From Bondarzewia mesenterica (Eukaryota; Basidiomycota; Agaricomycetes; Russulales; Bondarzewiaceae): 51,310 bases of DNA. Under the pieces are notes generated by a model. It ran no database searches and was not told the origin of the DNA. It worked only from the letters and a program-made list of their open reading frames with translations. Position numbers and translations under genes: made by a program. Below are positions 1-12,500 of the stretch, piece after piece. The stretch spans positions 774-52,083 of the forward strand of contig SGPL01000212.1 in assembly GCA_004802705.1 (NCBI GenBank), read 5' to 3'. Position 1 is the stretch's first letter. Every line of letters starts with the position of its first letter.

Positions 1-167
1 CGGATGCGCGGCTGGAAATTTTCGATCTTGGGTTCTCACATGTCGTCGACGTTTTCGCCGCGGAATNGAANGNAACTCTCNCCTTTAAATATCAGGTCAT
101 AGACAGAGCCTCGGCGCATTCGCTACGGGACTCTTGATTCTATGCCANTGTACACATNGTGCGTAGC

Positions 168-2450
168 TCAAGCAACACAAACCTTGAGCTGGCCCGANCC
201 GCTCACATTGACGATTTGACGGTCACCGAGTCTCTTCAGCTCGACTGCATTGATGCACGCGATCAACAGCCTCCTCGTATATACGCATAGCGGCCGAAAC
301 TCTCCCCCTTCCGCATACGTCTGATGGTTCGCATGTATCGANACGGCAATCCCACATTCCATCGCTTGTGGCCGCGGCAAAGACTGCTGGAAGAAGAGTC
401 CACTGCAAGTATAGGAGTTCTTGACAGTGACGTTTGTGCCCTCGGTCGCGGATTCGGCAGGGTCAAACGCAGAATAAAACTGTCCATTCGAAGCATCTCG
501 AAGACACNACCGTTCTCCTTCCGGAAAAGTCGTCTCTTTGAAGTAGATGCAAGAGTACTGAGCGACCAGACCCTCAGGCGTGCAGATTGCGTCGTGCTTT
601 CGAGTCCCCAGCTGATTTCCGCTGTGACTCATGAATGNCCTGGGAGCCCATCTGAACCCCGGGTCGGCCAACTTCGACCCTGACAGGAAGAGGATGTTGG
701 ACGGGAGATTGCGCACCCTCAAGANCAAGGTCGTCATCCGCTGTGAAGGTGGGAGGTTGACCAGCTCNAACGCGTCGACATNCAGCAAGCTCGAGATGGC
801 AAGGGTTTCATCCTCCAGTTTACTGCTGGTTCGAAACCGCAAGGCGCGCGCGACGTCTCCGAGTCCAAACCCTGTCGGATCTGNTTCGACATAGTCCTGG
901 CTCTGTCGCTTTGATAACCGGAAGACCTCCGCAGAGAGATTCNTNTTGAGGATGTCCAGCAGGTCTTCGCCCTTTGGCACCAGCTCTTGAATCGTCGCCA
1001 GCCCGTCCGAGAACTCAAACACGAGTTTTCTCGCTACTNAANGCGCTTCTTGGAGAGTCCAGNGCCGCTGCATCCACGCCGACGTGAGAACCNGCAGTAG
1101 TNTCTCCTCCAGCGGAGCGTTGAGGGAGCACGACCGTATCCCTGCATCGATNACCAGCACCACGGTGGCGTCTCTGTAGGTCCGACCCATCAATCCTATT
1201 GCCCGCTTTCTCATGTCCTTGCGCTCNGGGACGCAAAGCNCNTCCATCCAGAATGCACCTCCCGAGACTAGCTGCCGAGTCAGAGTTGCCAGCCGTCGGA
1301 GTTGGCAGGTGGGAAGCCCGATCTCTGTCGTGCTCCCGAGCCCGTCAGCCCAGACNTGNGAAATNGCAACNTANGGAGTGTCGGANGCGTTACNGCAGGT
1401 CATTTCCAGCGTGTCTTCNGAAAGACCCGATGTCTCAATNGCGACGACAACGGGAACTCGATGGCTGGAGAGAGCCNCAACGATAGCGTCCAATGAAGGC
1501 TTCGAATAGCGGCACTTGCANGTTTTCGTTCTGTGTCGATTGGAGTAGTCGTCCGTNTNNATCGAGTCCATCACACACCCTCTGGGCGTGCACTCGTCGT
1601 GCCTCTGCCTCCCAGTGTCCTGGCGAAAAAACGGCCTGCAAGTGCTTGCATACCCCAGCNTGCACACGCTATCTCCGAGAATCCTGACCGTGAACGGACA
1701 CCACCCCTCCGCGATCATCTCTCTGTCATAGCGATCAATGGACCCGATGATAAACGTCCANTNAAACCCCTTCAACGATGGGATTCCGAACCACAATCTA
1801 GTCGATGTCAACGCCTCTCCGATGGAGGCAATCGTGTATATGATCNCNGCGATATCGTCGTCCCCTNACCGTGCTCTCCTGAATGGACTGCACTCGGGTC
1901 GCCGGATCTCGATCATCAGCANTCCGTGCGCTTGCTCCAGCGTTCTTTGAAAACGGTCGTGCCACNGCCTAANCGCATCAATGTCAATGTCCCGCAGGGC
2001 CCGGGCTCGATTGACACAGTCNCGCAGAATGAGGGGNANGTTGCGGCTGCACATGACGANGTCNCCGGACGGCGTTTGCTGGAGGAGGAGGGATTNGGGG
2101 ATCTTTCGTTCTACAACGGCTTCCAAGAGACCAAAGGTCAAGTNGCTTTGGCATAGCGCAGCGTATTCGAGAAGGGANTTTGAGTGCTGCGGTTTACGAA
2201 GCTTTGTGTAGCCTTGAAAGGAGGACAGTCGATAGCCATCGTGCTTGCCTCCCAGCCATACTGTATTTTTGAAGATGGAAATCACGGNNCTGGCCGTCGA
2301 ACCGGGGGAGGGTGCCATAGCGAGAAGNTCAGTTCCGGATATGCGTTCATCGGAGATTTCGCTTTTACTATTCTGGACATTGAGGGGTGAACGTATCAAT
2401 CTTTTTATCAATTGAAGTCTTGGTGAGAAATTGTGGTCCACTATGCTCAC
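168..2450 (-). CDS. HET-domain (heterokaryon incompatibility-like) protein
   Basis: A single open frame of about 760 residues with many N-derived unknown residues. From about residue 367 it shows the HET pattern: 'VWADGLGS', then 'AFW' with an 'LC.xERKDMRKRAIGLMGRTYRDATVVL' type stretch broken by Ns, and 'WTLQEA' near residue 463. This matches the W-x-D-x-L-C, Y-x-x-A and W-x-x-Q-E signature of the family. HET proteins act in non-self recognition and cell death in ascomycetes; in basidiomycetes the role is mostly inferred. The N-terminal 360 residues match nothing I recognise. No intron is needed, although a GT..AG pair near the 3' end could extend the C terminus toward position 60. Family call is solid; exact ends are not. 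Confidence 0.72.
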   Translation of the reverse strand: MSIVDHNFSPRLQLIKRLIRSPLNVQNSKSEISDERISGTXLLAMAPSPGSTAXXVISIFKNTVWLGGKHDGYRLSSFQGYTKLRKPQHSXSLLEYAALCQSXLTFGLLEAVVERKIPXSLLLQQTPSXDXVMCSRNXPLILXDCVNRARALRDIDIDAXRXWHDRFQRTLEQAHGXLMIEIRRPECSPFRRARXGDDDIXXIIYTIASIGEALTSTRLWFGIPSLKGFXWTFIIGSIDRYDREMIAEGWCPFTVRILGDSVCXLGYASTCRPFFRQDTGRQRHDECTPRGCVMDSXXTDDYSNRHRTKXCKCRYSKPSLDAIVXALSSHRVPVVVXIETSGLXEDTLEMTCXNXSDTXXVXIXXVWADGLGSTTEIGLPTCQLRRLATLTRQLVSGGAFWMXXLCVXERKDMRKRAIGLMGRTYRDATVVLXIDAGIRSCSLNAPLEEXLLXVLTSAWMQRXWTLQEAXXVARKLVFEFSDGLATIQELVPKGEDLLDILXXNLSAEVFRLSKRQSQDYVEXDPTGFGLGDVARALRFRTSSKLEDETLAISSLLXVDAXELVNLPPSQRMTTLXLRVRNLPSNILFLSGSKLADPGFRWAPRXFMSHSGNQLGTRKHDAICTPEGLVAQYSCIYFKETTFPEGERXCLRDASNGQFYSAFDPAESATEGTNVTVKNSYTCSGLFFQQSLPRPQAMECGIAXSIHANHQTYAEGGEFRPLCVYTRRLLIACINAVELKRLGDRQIVNVSXSGQLKVCVA

Positions 2451-3000
2451 GAGAGTTATGCAGTGGACCGTGATGTACTTACTAGAAGTTCAAAATGGAC
2501 TTACCGTATTCATCGAGTCAGAGAGGGCCTGTGCTAGTCAGGTCTGTTTGTCGGGAGATATGTAGTAGTAGGAATAGTAGGCAGTTGTTGTAGACGTGCA
2601 CCGTCAAAAAGGGAATCGGAAAACACTAGCGCTGAGAGCTGATTCGGCCAATGTGAGCTGCGACACGTTGAAAGAGCCTGCCAGCGTGACTGCACGTTGC
2701 TTTCCGCATCAGGCGTATCCACTGGCACAGCGTGAAATGGAGAGATTTGTAGAGACATCTCTACAGCCTGGGCAAAGCAAGACCGTCATACCTAGTTCCC
2801 TTCACTTTAGGGAGGATCTTGTATGAGATTATTAAAGCTGAGATCGGCGGGAAATTTTGGTACTTGTGTATCAATTTCAAGTTCTTGAATGCCAAGTACC
2901 GGAACCATTAAACGGAACCTCATTCTAGGTTCTCTCGTCAGCACGCTTACTCAATCCCCGCTCAATTCACCAACATAGGAACCACTACCATCACACCACC
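2451..3000. other. Intergenic region between divergent HET and ankyrin genes
   Basis: About 550 bases without a supported gene. It should hold both promoters, since the flanking genes point away from each other. No clear TATA box is visible. The last bases before 3001 form a good fungal start context (CACCACCATGCC). Confidence 0.5.
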
Positions 3001-4123
3001 ATGCCATTGCCGGCCTCTCGCGGCCTGTTTTACACCTTGCCCACGACAGGTCCTATCAAATGGACGGCGAACCAGGAGAAAGCCCTTGCGCAGCAGACGA
3101 CACCCTTTCTGACGGAGGGCGAGCCGACGCTGGACGAACACGTTCGCAAGTCGTATCTCCAGTATCTCTGGCTGCCAGACGCGAGTCCGATTCTAAACTC
3201 ACTGTCCATCGGCATCCATGCTGACCGCTTGCGCCCTTTCTTATTTTATTTTATTTTATTTTTAAATCATCGTTGCAGGCCTTGATGCCCTTGTCTCAAC
3301 TCGTGTCGTCGTTCCTTCGCCTTGTACCGCCAGAGGCTGAGGCCGAGGCTGACTTTCAACAAGCGTCGGACACCGTCCATCCATTGCACCCCGCGCTGGA
3401 CGCTGTCATGCTGACCGAACGATGGTGCGCGTACAAGCACCAAACTCACCTGCCACACGTCCTGGTCGCTCGCAACGCGGCCAACGACGACGACGAGGAG
3501 TCCGAATGGGCTTCGTTCGCTCTCAAACACCGTGAACCGGACACACCCCAAGACGACGTGCCCGAACCCGAATTCTCACCGACGCAGTGGCTCGAAACGA
3601 CAGAGAAACGCGAGTGCGTCCACGTTCTCCCCTCACTGGGATCTCACAGGCGTTCACGCCCGACTCATTCTCCATCCCAAATTCACAGCGTCCAAATCCA
3701 AATCCTCCTCCACCTCCTCAAACTCACCCTCCCCGCCCTCTCCGCGCGCAACGCCTCAGGCTCCACCCCCCTCCACTGGGCCACCCTCAACGCCCACCTC
3801 CCCGNCGTCCGCCGTCTCGTAGAGCACCCTTCCGGCCCAGGCCCNGCCCTCNTCGACATCAAAGACGACTCTGGCAGGTCCCCCCCTGGGCCTCGCAGAG
3901 ATGGCAGGCTGGGACGAGGGCGCGCGCTGGCTGCTCAGCGTCCTCCCCCCTCGACGAGCCCCCCNCTGAAAAAGTCGACGACGCGGACGCGGCAGAGGAC
4001 GAGCCAGACGGCGCCGACGAAGCGCTCGACGTCCAAATCGAGATTGCCGACGCGGATGGCGGCGTCGCCCGTCTGTCCCTTTCCGGCCCAGACTCCAACA
4101 CAAAAACACCCTCCTCGTCGTAG
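3001..4123 (+). CDS. Ankyrin-repeat protein, frame broken by two C-run slips
   Basis: The first exon starts at 3001 (context CACCATGCC) and encodes a polar N terminus ending near 3200. A second exon starts at 3279 after a pyrimidine-rich TTGCAG acceptor. I could not find a donor that joins the two in phase, so the first junction is unresolved. The second exon holds an ankyrin unit with 'NASGSTPLHWATLNAH' (about 3750-3800) and a second one with 'LGLAEMAGWDEGARWLL' (about 3890-3940). Reading that second unit requires dropping one C from the C run near 3880, and one C from the run near 3945 restores an acidic tail ending 'SNTKTPSSS' and a stop at 4121-4123. Two single-base C-run overcalls explain everything, so I read it as one gene with sequence errors. 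A small acidic-tailed ankyrin protein resembles Yar1-type chaperones, but this is only a hint. Confidence 0.5.
3240..3263 (+). repeat. TTATT simple repeat inside intron
   Basis: Four to five copies of TTATT/TTTTA units lie just upstream of the TTGCAG acceptor and probably serve as the intron's pyrimidine/T-rich tract. Confidence 0.6.
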
Positions 4124-6700
4124 CACCGGGGTGTGTCTCGTTCAAGCACGCTCTCGGTGCCCGTCGGCCTGACCGTATCCTTGCAGAATCGACGCTCCAT
4201 GTACATACACGCCCTCCCATGTATCACGACCCCCATCCCGCCTGTGACAACTCGTCCGCAAAATCAACGTATCGATCAAGATTCAAACGTGAAACCATCA
4301 TCATCATCATCTCGTTCAAACGAGGATGCGCACACAGATCTGCACTGCCGCACGGCACCTCTCCCCCTCCGCCCTGCTCTGCTCACCTCGGCAACAAGCC
4401 GAGCGTCCACCGCAATCCCTAATAGTAAAGAGAGAGAAAAAAAAAACACCGCAACACCGCACCGTAAACTACTTACTTACTTACTCTCACTCGCACGCCG
4501 TAAGTACCGTCCCATCTCCCTCGGCGACATGGCAACATACCGCACCCGGACCCAAACGCGATCGCGATGCGAGACGGTGACGAAGCATACCATCATCATT
4601 ATATATATATACGTACGCATTGAATATTGATGGCTTGATGGGATGTCGACATCTCAGGGCAAGGGCGAACAGCCACAAGTGACAAGCACAAAAACCCCCG
4701 ACCGCGGACCGGACGCGACTGCGAGTGAGTCCGCATCTCAGTTCCGCGAGGGAAATCGAATCGAAATCAACCGTTCGAATTCTGAATGGATAACGGACGT
4801 GCGATCGTGCCAAATCGTATCGGCCTACAATGACGACCAGACGATCCGAGCCCATCATGGAGAGATGGCTAGAGCGACTCGTACAGAAATGAGATCTCGT
4901 GCGACTGGCCGTGCCATTTCCCGACACCACGATATGTACCCGTACTCTACAGTGTCAGTGTCACCCCCGTACTTACATGTCACAATCACCCCATCCCATC
5001 CGAACACACCCACCAACTCATACTTCATCCATCACAGTTGCACATGTGAAGACCCACACGCATCCAGCGCATTCTTACCCGCGATGCGATGCTGACGAGA
5101 AGTCTCAAAATCAAATGTAAGGACCCCCGCGAGCCACCCGCATATATCCCACAAATTAGCCACGCGCATCGCGCATCCCATCTCGTGCGTAGACGCCAAA
5201 GACGAAAACTAATCGGCGCGAAACGACGACCGGGATCGTAAATAATCTATGTACAGTACAGTACGTCGCGGAGTCGCAGAACGCCACGGCACCCATTGTT
5301 AACGTTCGTCCCCACGGCATGGCCTGGCATGGCATGGCACGTCGCGACTTACCGACCACAGGACCACCGCATCCGTCGTCGCGCGCACGACACACCCATC
5401 CCCATCCCCATCCGCTGCCTAGATCCCGGAAGAAGGATCCCAGCCAACCAGAGACGCATAGCGATGACGATGATCCCGGCATCTCGAGATTGGGGGGGGG
5501 GGGACCGTTTCGATTCAAAGGAGGCATCCCGCTCGGAGACCTTGAGACGATCGGAAGCCGGAGAAAGGGAAAGACGGGCGGACGGGTCGGGCAGATCCAT
5601 CCCCTCGAGGGTAACTTCAAACCTCCGCGATCAGCGTCTCCGTGTACGTGTCGAGCACGCCGCGCCTCGACTCGCACGTCCGTGTGCCGGATCACTACAT
5701 ATCAGTGTGAACACCGGATTTTGCTTTAGGGAATCGACGAGGTGTTGCGTGATGTGAGCGAGCCGCTGGGCGGGGCGCTTTCATACCCTCCCCACCCGGC
5801 GCCCGGCTGATGCGAAAGTGCCGTCGCGGATATGGACGTGCGCGAGCGAGAGCGAGAGCGGAACTTGTCCCATTTGGCGACTCGGAGCGGGCGGACCGTT
5901 TCGTTCTGGAAGAAACTGCAAGGCGCGACGGTTCGAAAGATGAGCAGAAGAAAACACGAGTGACACAAAGAACTGAACCAGGAAACGACAGAGGGGTGAG
6001 GGGACATTTCGTCCCGAGTCCGAGCCGTCTGCCAGCCCGTCCATCGTCAAGCCAACAAACATGCCTCGAGACGTAACATGCATGCCTACGTCACGACGAG
6101 AGTCGAGACGGATCGATCTCAACGACGAGATCCGGTCAGTGCGTGCACAAGCTTGGAGCACGATACGTTGAAGACCAGGTATCCCGCGAGACTGAGACTG
6201 GTGCCCCCATCGCGGCAGGAGGACGGGGCGATCCACAGATTCTTCGTCCATCTGTTCGCCGAAGAAGTGAGCGTGTGAGTGTGAGAGAGAAATCAAACGA
6301 GGGCGCAAAACAGATCGGGCCTTCTACCATCAAGTGAAAAAAAGCTGAGAGAGAGAGAGAGAGAAATCTGCGACACCGGTCAAGCCCATAACCCGTGATG
6401 ATGTCTGCGAGAGTGATGTTCTGAAGGGAACCCACCTGAAGAGTCAGATCAGACATTGGATTTTTTTTTCTAGCGCCCAGCACCCAGCCGGGGAGAGGGA
6501 GGGGCCGATCTTTTTGACTTGACTTGATCTGCCATTTTTCCGCTCTTCCTTCTTCTCGGGGAGACAGCGGTGATTGACTGATGGAATGAATCAAGAACCA
6601 GAGACGGGATGGACTAGGTTGGGAAAAGTTAAAGAGGGACGCCGTACAGCGTCTGAGTGATCAGCTGCGCACTTTTGTCAATGCATCGGGGAGAAGTGAT
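4124..6700. other. GC-rich, low-complexity region without a convincing gene
   Basis: Long frames exist on both strands, but they are Arg/Ser/Pro-rich, overlap each other and show no domain, no intron logic and no codon-position signal I can see. Simple repeats include CTTA units near 4470, AT repeats near 4600, a G run near 5502 and GA repeats near 6348. The stretch could be a long 3' region of the ankyrin gene, a non-coding transcript or decayed sequence. Confidence 0.4.
6346..6365 (+). repeat. GA dinucleotide microsatellite
   Basis: About eight GA units in a row, with a related GAGTGTGAG stretch about 70 bases upstream. Confidence 0.8.
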
Positions 6701-8060
6701 TGGACAATAGTCGGTCTTCAGACAAGAACCCCGAACCATTGGGATTTTAGGCTATTCCTAGACTCTGTGTGACTTCTGTAAAAATAATGTGCTTCGTCGA
6801 GCATATGATGATAGAGGAGATAGATGATCATCATCAAGGCGTGATGGGATGTGGGAGAGGGAAGAGCTGGAAAGAGGTTAGAACACGCTTCGGACGGGTT
6901 TGATGTTCTGTCATTTGACATGTCAGATGAGAAATACCTCCAGATAGCCAGACCGATATGGCTCAGTCTTCGACGTGTCAACTGTGGGGCGTGGGATCAT
7001 GGGAGACCACACGTATGCATATAGCAGATGCCAGATAATTCGGAAGTCCAAATTTCCAGTGCACGCAGAACGAATGTTGAACGTCGACGTTCATGATGGA
7101 ACAAAGCGAGGCTGGACATCAGTATTCAGCGGAGAGTGGAAACATAGTGTCAATCACAGACCTTGGATACAATCAAGCAAATATCAGAGGCTCCATTCGC
7201 CCAAGATGGATCACAATGTGTGATAGTTAACCGGCCGCAAGGATGGGAGCTAACCAAGCTGGACAACGTGTTTGCACAGCAGGAACCGCATGAAGTGAAA
7301 ACACGCAGCAGATACGATAGCGAAGCATCAAGACATGATCCGTAGTAAAGCGCAGTTTCTTGAATCGAAAGGAGTCGAGGTACTTCTAGCAAGAAGACGA
7401 GATCCGGTAGTGAACATCAGGAAATGCATACGCACTGCGCCGGGAATTCGACAAGGAGCCACAAGACTATTAGGACCCGAGCCAGTGTCTGATTATCTTC
7501 ACTCATCAAGGGACGACTGAAGTACCGCCATCCGACGGCCCTTCAAGGTCATCAAGCGACTGTAGAGAGCGTTGGAGGACATGCAAGACGATCTAAATTC
7601 GAAGCCGTGAGCCGGTTCGGTGTTGAACCGGTCGCGACAACCGAACCAATTGCACAGCACGAACGCGTATGACCGGTTTGCGACGCGTCTCCGTCTTGCG
7701 CTTGAATTCGCTGTCAGAGTGAGTATGAAGTAAAAAAGTCAAAATACAAGGCACGATGATCATGATCATCGTGAACATCTTCCTATCTTACACCACTCAT
7801 GCGCAGATGCACAGCGACCAATTCCCGTGTGATAGTTCCATACGGCCTATTCAAACAAGTGTCAGCAAAAGTGGGTAACATGAGAATAGAAAAAGGAGAC
7901 CCGGATGAAAAAGGAGAAATAAACGCTGCTCTGAAGTGACCGAAGAAAACATAAAAGAGCAAAGCTGTCTGAGATAGCGCGTGCACATTGCGTTGTTGCT
8001 ACTACCTCGAAGAGCAGGTCAATGGTGCTTGGCATACGGGCACGTCGCTCTGCCATTTTA
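6701..8060. other. Region without supported gene
   Basis: Only short overlapping frames with no recognised motif. A perfect 22-bp palindrome lies at 7752-7773. Otherwise I see nothing that can be named. Confidence 0.4.
7752..7773. repeat. Perfect 22-bp palindrome
   Basis: CACGATGATCA followed directly by its reverse complement TGATCATCGTG, with no spacer. It could form a cruciform or bind a dimeric factor; no neighbouring gene explains it. Confidence 0.85.
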
Positions 8061-8690
8061 TCAATAACTGCTCTCCTCCCTTAGAACAATCCGCTTCGTC
8101 TCAACGAGATGAACGCTGATCAAACGAGATGCAAATGTTTCGGAACATGGATTCAACTGCTTGTCATATTTCACTTTGTTAAACTCGGGGTTATTCATCC
8201 CAAGTTTGAGGAATATCGGCGACAACATCTGGAAGAAGAGCTGCTGATATTGCTTGAAACCCGCAGTGCGGACGGTATAGTGGGCACCTGGAAGAGCCAG
8301 AACAATCCATGAGGGTCGCCAGATGATGGCAACGGCAAGGATGACCACGGTTTTGGTGGCGACGAATTGCATGAATGGGTGATCCCAGAGGCTCTGCGTT
8401 CTGATTGAAAGAGGAACTTGAAGAGAAGAGCGCATGCGGCTGCATGCGGGTGTATCAAGGAAGTCCACGAAGCAGACGAGATGGGATGGCGAAGGAAATC
8501 AAGGCAACACAGAAGAGTCTGTGAAGCGAGATGATGGGTCGTTCGTATCGGAACCGGTGCGCTCATATTCGTGATCTTTACCATTCGCGTAGAGGGGATG
8601 ATATTCAAAAAGTGTGTGGACCGAGCACGTCGTTTCAATTCAGTTGAGAGGAAGCTGTAGTTCATACTAATGAGCGTCAAACCAACAGGA
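8061..8690 (-). pseudogene. Possible decayed membrane-protein gene fragment
   Basis: One minus-strand frame (about 8470-8061) encodes a hydrophobic stretch around 'FVATKTVVILAVAIIWRPSW'. An overlapping frame shift encodes another hydrophobic stretch 'AAACALLFKFLF' just upstream. Read together across a shift they look like parts of a multi-pass membrane protein, and the order is faintly like TMEM184/Ost-alpha proteins. I do not trust that similarity. The frame break and lack of a start suggest decay, or simply a chance frame. Confidence 0.2.
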
Positions 8691-9597
8691 CACCGGCATG
8701 AAAAATCATAAACGTACTAATTCCGAAAGGCTCCTGACAACAGACTTTTCGTCTCCACTGCATGATAGAATACTTGCGTTGTGGAGAAACAATAAAGACA
8801 CGTTAGGACTCGATTGGGACGTTTTCCAAATCAAGTCGCGCATCTTTATCACGTGGGATCAATTCCTCCGAGTCTCCGAAATCCACCACCGTTCCGAGTC
8901 GACACGGTTGCACAACCAGCTCTAACTATCTCCGGCTTTCCTTGAAGAGGAGTCACTGAGAGCACGAATCCCGAGACACAGATCCCTCGCGCTACTCATT
9001 GTCGGCGTAAAATCCCATCGTGCTCAAGTATCACCGGAATAAATTATTCCATGTAAGTGATAAACGTGCTGATCTACTAGGATGGGCGTCTACCTCAGTG
9101 TCTTGTTCTCTCTGGGTCCATCAGCTTCTGTAGCACTGAGCTACAACAAGCACCCATAAAACCACTGACACCAGCCTTTTTTTCTCCTCTCTCGCCCCTT
9201 CTCCTCCTCCTAGGTCAATATCGGTGATTTTTCTATATCGCCTTATTGTTTGAGGTGGCCGGGTGCAGGTGCAATTTCACCTATTCCTTGCGGCACAGCT
9301 ATCGTCTTTTTGTATTCCACATACTTCTGCAGCAGCGACACTGCCTCTCCCAACGCTTACGCTTGCGTACAAGTAAACAGATTTTTCCCATACCACTGCG
9401 CTCCCGGCTCCTAGTGCTGCGCATCGACTCAACCAACAGTTGCCACAACCCTCATCTTCAGCAACCCTCGTGAATTACTCCTTCGAGGTTCGTGTCCTAC
9501 GAATTGATTATCAACCCTTTCAAGGTGGAATAACACTACCTCTCTCTCATACACGCGTTGCGAAGATAGCGCACTTTCTGTACTTCAACGGCTGATC
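8691..9597. other. Upstream region of the 9.6-kb gene
   Basis: No supported gene. From about 9170 the plus strand becomes strongly pyrimidine-rich (TTTTTTTCTCCTCTCTCGCCCCTTCTCC), typical of the core promoter and transcription start zone of highly expressed fungal genes, and fits a leader for the gene starting at 9598. Confidence 0.45.
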
Positions 9598-12500
9598 ATG
9601 ACGACTCGGACAAATCCTAACTCTCCCCCTTCTCCTGGGGTTCTGACGTTTTCAAACCCTTTCGTATACCAGGATGTCCTCCACAGTACACCGACGTCTC
9701 ATACTCTTTACAGGCTCGCTTCTCCGACATCGCCTCCACCTCCACCGCCTCGTCTACCCGTACTATCCCTTCCTCCAACGACGCCACGATCATCATTATC
9801 TCCACGATACTCTACGGGCCCTATATCTCCACTTCTGAATATCGGACTTCGGTACTCATCTGTGGCGGCATCCGCGTCCATCATCGGCACTCCTGCACCT
9901 CCCTATCGGTCCACTATGTCGACCCCAGTTTCAGGTGCTCATCATTGCTGGTGTGCGCAGCCGGATGCACCGTACCACAATCCTGCGCAGCACAGCCAGC
10001 TGGGCATGCCTGATGCAATGCAGTTCGAAGTGAATACAACTAGCCCATTCGGTTTCGGTCATATGATACATTCGATGTACCGAGATGGCCCGAGCGATGT
10101 GGTCCGACCTCTTTCTGATGACCCCCCTTCATTCTCTTCGGTTACTGGACGCGGTCGGGATGCTCGTGTGCGTCCTTTGTTTAGCTCGTCAAGCTTAAGC
10201 CAATTCAGTTTCGCTGCACAGGAAATGGAGTACGGAGCCGATAGACCTACGGTCACGCAGGAAAGACCTGCGCCCTTATCCAGCACCTCACCAGCCCCAA
10301 ATACTCAGACTCTGCCTACAATAGTGGATGATAGGTTTGCGCAGATGGCAAATCTCGATGCCTATCCTGGCTATCCGTCCCATCGCCTCTCCCCAATCAT
10401 CTCCGAGGACATTCCGGTCGAAACTCCAGAGAGAACAGGGACATACATCGAAGGCAATTCTTATGTTCGGCAAGCCAGTCCAACCCTTAACCCCCCCAAG
10501 AAGGTCCGCGTACGCACGCCCTCACCGCATACCAAGGGAGAATCGTTTGTTGCTCCTCCCCCCTCCTGGTGGCATAGGTTTGCGAACAAAGTGTCCAAGA
10601 ATCCGACTGGTCACGTATATAACGGAGACGCATCTTCCGGCGATGACAGTCGCTTCGATCGTCGCCATTCCACTTCAGTTCACTCTGACCAACTCGACTT
10701 CACACCACCAATTCCTGAATCGCGCGTCTTTCCAACCCTTTCCAGTGCTAAGGATATGGTTCCCGAGTATATGTATCCTGCTGAGTTATCCAGACGTTAT
10801 TCAAGTGATTCAATAGAGGATTTGTATGCTAATGACCCTCCTGAGCCAATTGGAGCGACATCACCCCTCCCTCACCCACAAACAGAACCATTGTCTTCAT
10901 CAGCGTCTCATGCTACACCCAAGCGACAACCATCGAAGCTTTTGCCTGCATTACCTACACAGACAGAGGTCGATTTTCCAGAAACTATGTCTCCGTCTGG
11001 GACTGCAGTCCAATCCGTCAGAATTCGAGGAATATCGCGTTCAGGGACGATAACGCCACTCTCTGCAGGTCCATCCTCGCGCCATTTTACCACGACATCG
11101 CCCCCTCACCAATATCAGGAGTCGATGCGAGTAGAATTAGACCAAATCCGGTCGCCAGTCGAGAATCCCCAAGCGCGACGTCTTCGCCGCAAGCCAATCG
11201 TAAATTTTGATTCGTTGCAATTTTCAAGACCTCAGGATCTTGCACATTTGTCGATGGTATGCAAAAATAATATCCCTGGTCCACGGCATCTGTGCTAACA
11301 TGACTTCGGTCCTAGGATAATGTTGCCACTCTCGACACACCTTCTTCGTCAGCAGAGCAAACAGGACCCGTCGCGGGCAAGTGGTGGGCGTCTCAACTCG
11401 ACACTGGAGTGTCAGTCGGTCTTCGCATTCATCTTCCGGGCGCTATTCTTGATTTACCCGAATACTCTTATGTCGATCTGCCCGCCTCTCCGCAAGGATC
11501 TTCTGGCGATGTCTCTGACAACATCTCGATCCTGACGGTTCGGCCGCATGAGCCGGGCACGCCCTCCACCAGACTGTCTGCGAGACTCAACGATCAGTAT
11601 GATTCCCAGGCTTCCAGTACTGGATACGCTAGGAGCCTGCTTGAGGATGACTATTCAATAGGGTTGGATCCCTCAGTCATATTGTCTGAGAGCACCTTGT
11701 CATCCGTAACGACCTGGAGCCCCAACGTATCCCCCGACGGAGATGAAGGGCCTGCTCATAGTCATACCGACGTTTCGACGGAGAACAGGTCCACACAGGC
11801 CGAGGGAAGGTCTTATATTCTGCCGACCGAGCGTCAGGTTAACGCCAAGGCCTCCTCCAGGAGTATGCGCGAAACTCGGTTGAAGCTTGAGAATCTTCGA
11901 GATGAGATCAATACGTGCCTAAGGGCTGTTGCCAGAGTTCGATTGCGTTTGGTATGTTGATTTTCAACATCAATTAGGCCAGATCATCTTACAGTACCTT
12001 TAGTACTCCGCTGAACGTAAGCAGGGCTCACAACAACGCGGAGGCGATGTCTGTACCGATTTGCGGGGATCTCTTAACGCTGTCACGAGCGTCCTTGATC
12101 AAATCCGCCAGGGCATATCCGCCGCCGGCGAGCCCTCCAACACGGAAAGTACGTGGTTGCAAAGGCGGCAGGGCTTGTTTATATCTCTCCAGCAGTATGC
12201 ATCTCTTAATTGTCAACAATGCAGATGCTCACCCTCTTTATGTAGTACATGCAGCCGCATCTCCTCCATCGAGAAGAAGATCGCCCGCCACGACCTCTCC
12301 CTGAGGTTACAGGATATCTACGGGAAACTAGAACTATTCGAGAGAAAGGTCTTTGATCTATACAAACGCCTTGCTGTAAGCTTTTTCTCCTTCGTCAAAG
12401 AAAAGTCCTATCTCACTCGGTTTTTGTTCCATAGCTCTCGCACCATATCGTTCAGGAGTGCCGTTGGCGTGCTGAACTCCGAGCATTTCACGCCGAAATT

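Noticed and set aside
1533..2156. A 207-codon plus-strand frame
   Set aside because: It lies antisense to the HET gene and has no domain.
5156..6308. Frames of 136-179 codons on both strands
   Set aside because: They overlap each other in GC-rich sequence, where long chance frames are expected, and have no motif.
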